Source: an uncultured Eubacterium sp.
GTDB taxonomy: Bacteria; Bacillota; Clostridia; Lachnospirales; Lachnospiraceae
DNA: 64,000 nucleotides
NCBI GenBank assembly: GCA_910584345.1
Contig: CAJTZX010000014.1
Location: forward strand, 1-64,000
Direction: 5' to 3'
Below, piece by piece: positions 63,611-64,000 of the stretch. Position numbers and translations under genes: made by a program. The notes under the pieces are model-generated. The model made no database searches, had not been told where the DNA came from, and saw only the letters and a list, made by a program, of their open reading frames with translations. The number at the start of each line of letters is the position of its first letter. Positions within the stretch are counted from its first letter, which is position 1.

Positions 63611-63692
63611 TACTTTCCCTCCCTAATTTCATTCGTAGTTATTGACTTTGATTTGTAAATCATATAAAATATATTTGCATATAAATTTCTTT

Positions 63693-63730
63693 TGTTTTAG
63701 ACAAAAGATCAAACTCTTTTGTCTAAAACA
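63693..63730. terminator. Perfect stem-loop between sactipeptide precursor and albA-like gene
   Basis: TGTTTTAGACAAAAGA at 63693-63708 pairs perfectly with TCTTTTGTCTAAAACA at 63715-63730 with a six-base loop. It lies 12 bases after the precursor stop and 80 bases before the albA start. Flanking runs are A/T, so it could terminate partly or protect the short precursor transcript. Confidence 0.75.
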
Positions 63731-63742
63731 TTTTTTATTTTT

Positions 63743-63910
63743 TTAACCAGTAATGCCATATACTCCTACTACCCCGGCTATTTCAAAATCCGGTATCGGC
63801 CCATCGGCTAAACATGCTGCTCCTACTGCACATGCTGCACAGCCTTTGTTCTCTACGATTTTTGCTTTCTCTACCTTTGTTTCTTTTACTTCTTCTCTTT
63901 CCTTTTTCAT
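63743..63910 (-). CDS. sboA: Subtilosin A-like sactipeptide precursor, copy 1
   Basis: 55 residues with GGAG upstream. A 20-residue leader (Lys/Glu-rich) is followed by a 35-residue core beginning NKGC. The core's Cys4, Cys7, Cys13 and the stretch DGPIPDFEIAG are those of subtilosin A, and the length is identical. Of the three thioether acceptors in subtilosin, Phe22 is conserved, Thr28 is Val and Phe31 is Tyr. The leader is 12 residues longer than subtilosin's eight. A head-to-tail macrocycle is expected from the N-terminal Asn and C-terminal Gly. Confidence 0.93.
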   Translation of the reverse strand: MKKEREEVKETKVEKAKIVENKGCAACAVGAACLADGPIPDFEIAGVVGVYGITG

Positions 63911-63959
63911 TTCTTTTTCTCCTTTTCCTTCTCTTTTTTCTTTTTTTCTTTTCTCTTCC

Positions 63960-64000
63960 TTAACCTGTTATGCCATATACTCCTACTACCCCGGCTATTT
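63960..64000 (-). CDS. Second sactipeptide precursor copy (C-terminal end, cut by window edge)
   Basis: On the minus strand, 49 bases upstream of copy 1, the last 12 codons IAGVVGVYGITG plus stop are present and identical at protein level to copy 1, with minor silent base differences. The rest of the gene lies beyond the window. This is a tandem duplication of the precursor. Confidence 0.85.
   Translation of the reverse strand, partial: IAGVVGVYGITG

Overview
The window looks like a chromosomal segment of a low-GC Gram-positive anaerobe of the class Clostridia, most plausibly a Lachnospiraceae-type gut bacterium. This rests on AT-rich DNA with strong AGGAGG ribosome sites, a clostridial housekeeping order (RdgB, MJ0936-type phosphodiesterase, RlmL-type methyltransferase, Tmk), a candidate sigma-G promoter implying sporulation, a secreted GH5 mannanase, and LytTR/GHKL and BceAB-type regulation. 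The family assignment is inference.

Layout. 1-11,065: two tRNAs and housekeeping genes, almost all on the minus strand. 11,217-17,845: an AT-rich plus-strand RiPP locus (RiPP-1) with a four-Cys precursor resembling subtilosin at its C-terminal half, two radical-SAM/SPASM enzymes, an ABC ATPase with two membrane proteins, and an ABC exporter. 17,857-19,227: a secreted beta-mannanase. 19,228-20,892: a decayed intergenic zone with a 134-bp hairpin repeat and a small gene beside its degraded copies. 20,893-39,296: a higher-GC locus encoding a contractile injection system (CIS): sheath, Hcp-like tube, VgrG-like spike, PAAR-like tip, a DUF1795-like chaperone candidate, a HINT-nuclease toxin with an SMI1/KNR4 immunity protein, several unrecognised baseplate candidates, an Hsp70/actin-like ATPase, and a phospho-signalling set (two FHA-type and two PP2C-type proteins). 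A divergent pentapeptide-repeat gene and an Imm11-like gene flank it. No phage capsid, terminase, integrase or lysis genes and no ClpV or TssJLM are visible, so it is T6SS/CIS-like but non-canonical for a Gram-positive cell. 39,417-44,974: a broken two-component fragment and a BceAB-type ABC pair with its OmpR-family regulator and kinase.

44,977-64,000 is an AT-rich peptide-antibiotic island on the minus strand. RiPP-2 (45,070-51,632) has a three-Cys precursor, three radical-SAM enzymes, an ABC exporter and a cytoplasmic subtilase. Next come a secreted zinc phospholipase C-like protein, a second BceAB-type pair and an AgrA/AgrC-type LytTR-GHKL pair. The last block (57,529-64,000) is a complete alb-like operon for a sactipeptide: the 35-residue core of the precursor is a close relative of subtilosin A. 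A second, nearly identical precursor copy begins at the window edge.

Each of the three RiPP loci has a stem-loop between the precursor and the modification genes, which fits high precursor and low enzyme expression. The most novel system is the CIS locus. The most specific chemical predictions concern the subtilosin-like precursor, in which two of the three known thioether acceptor residues are substituted.
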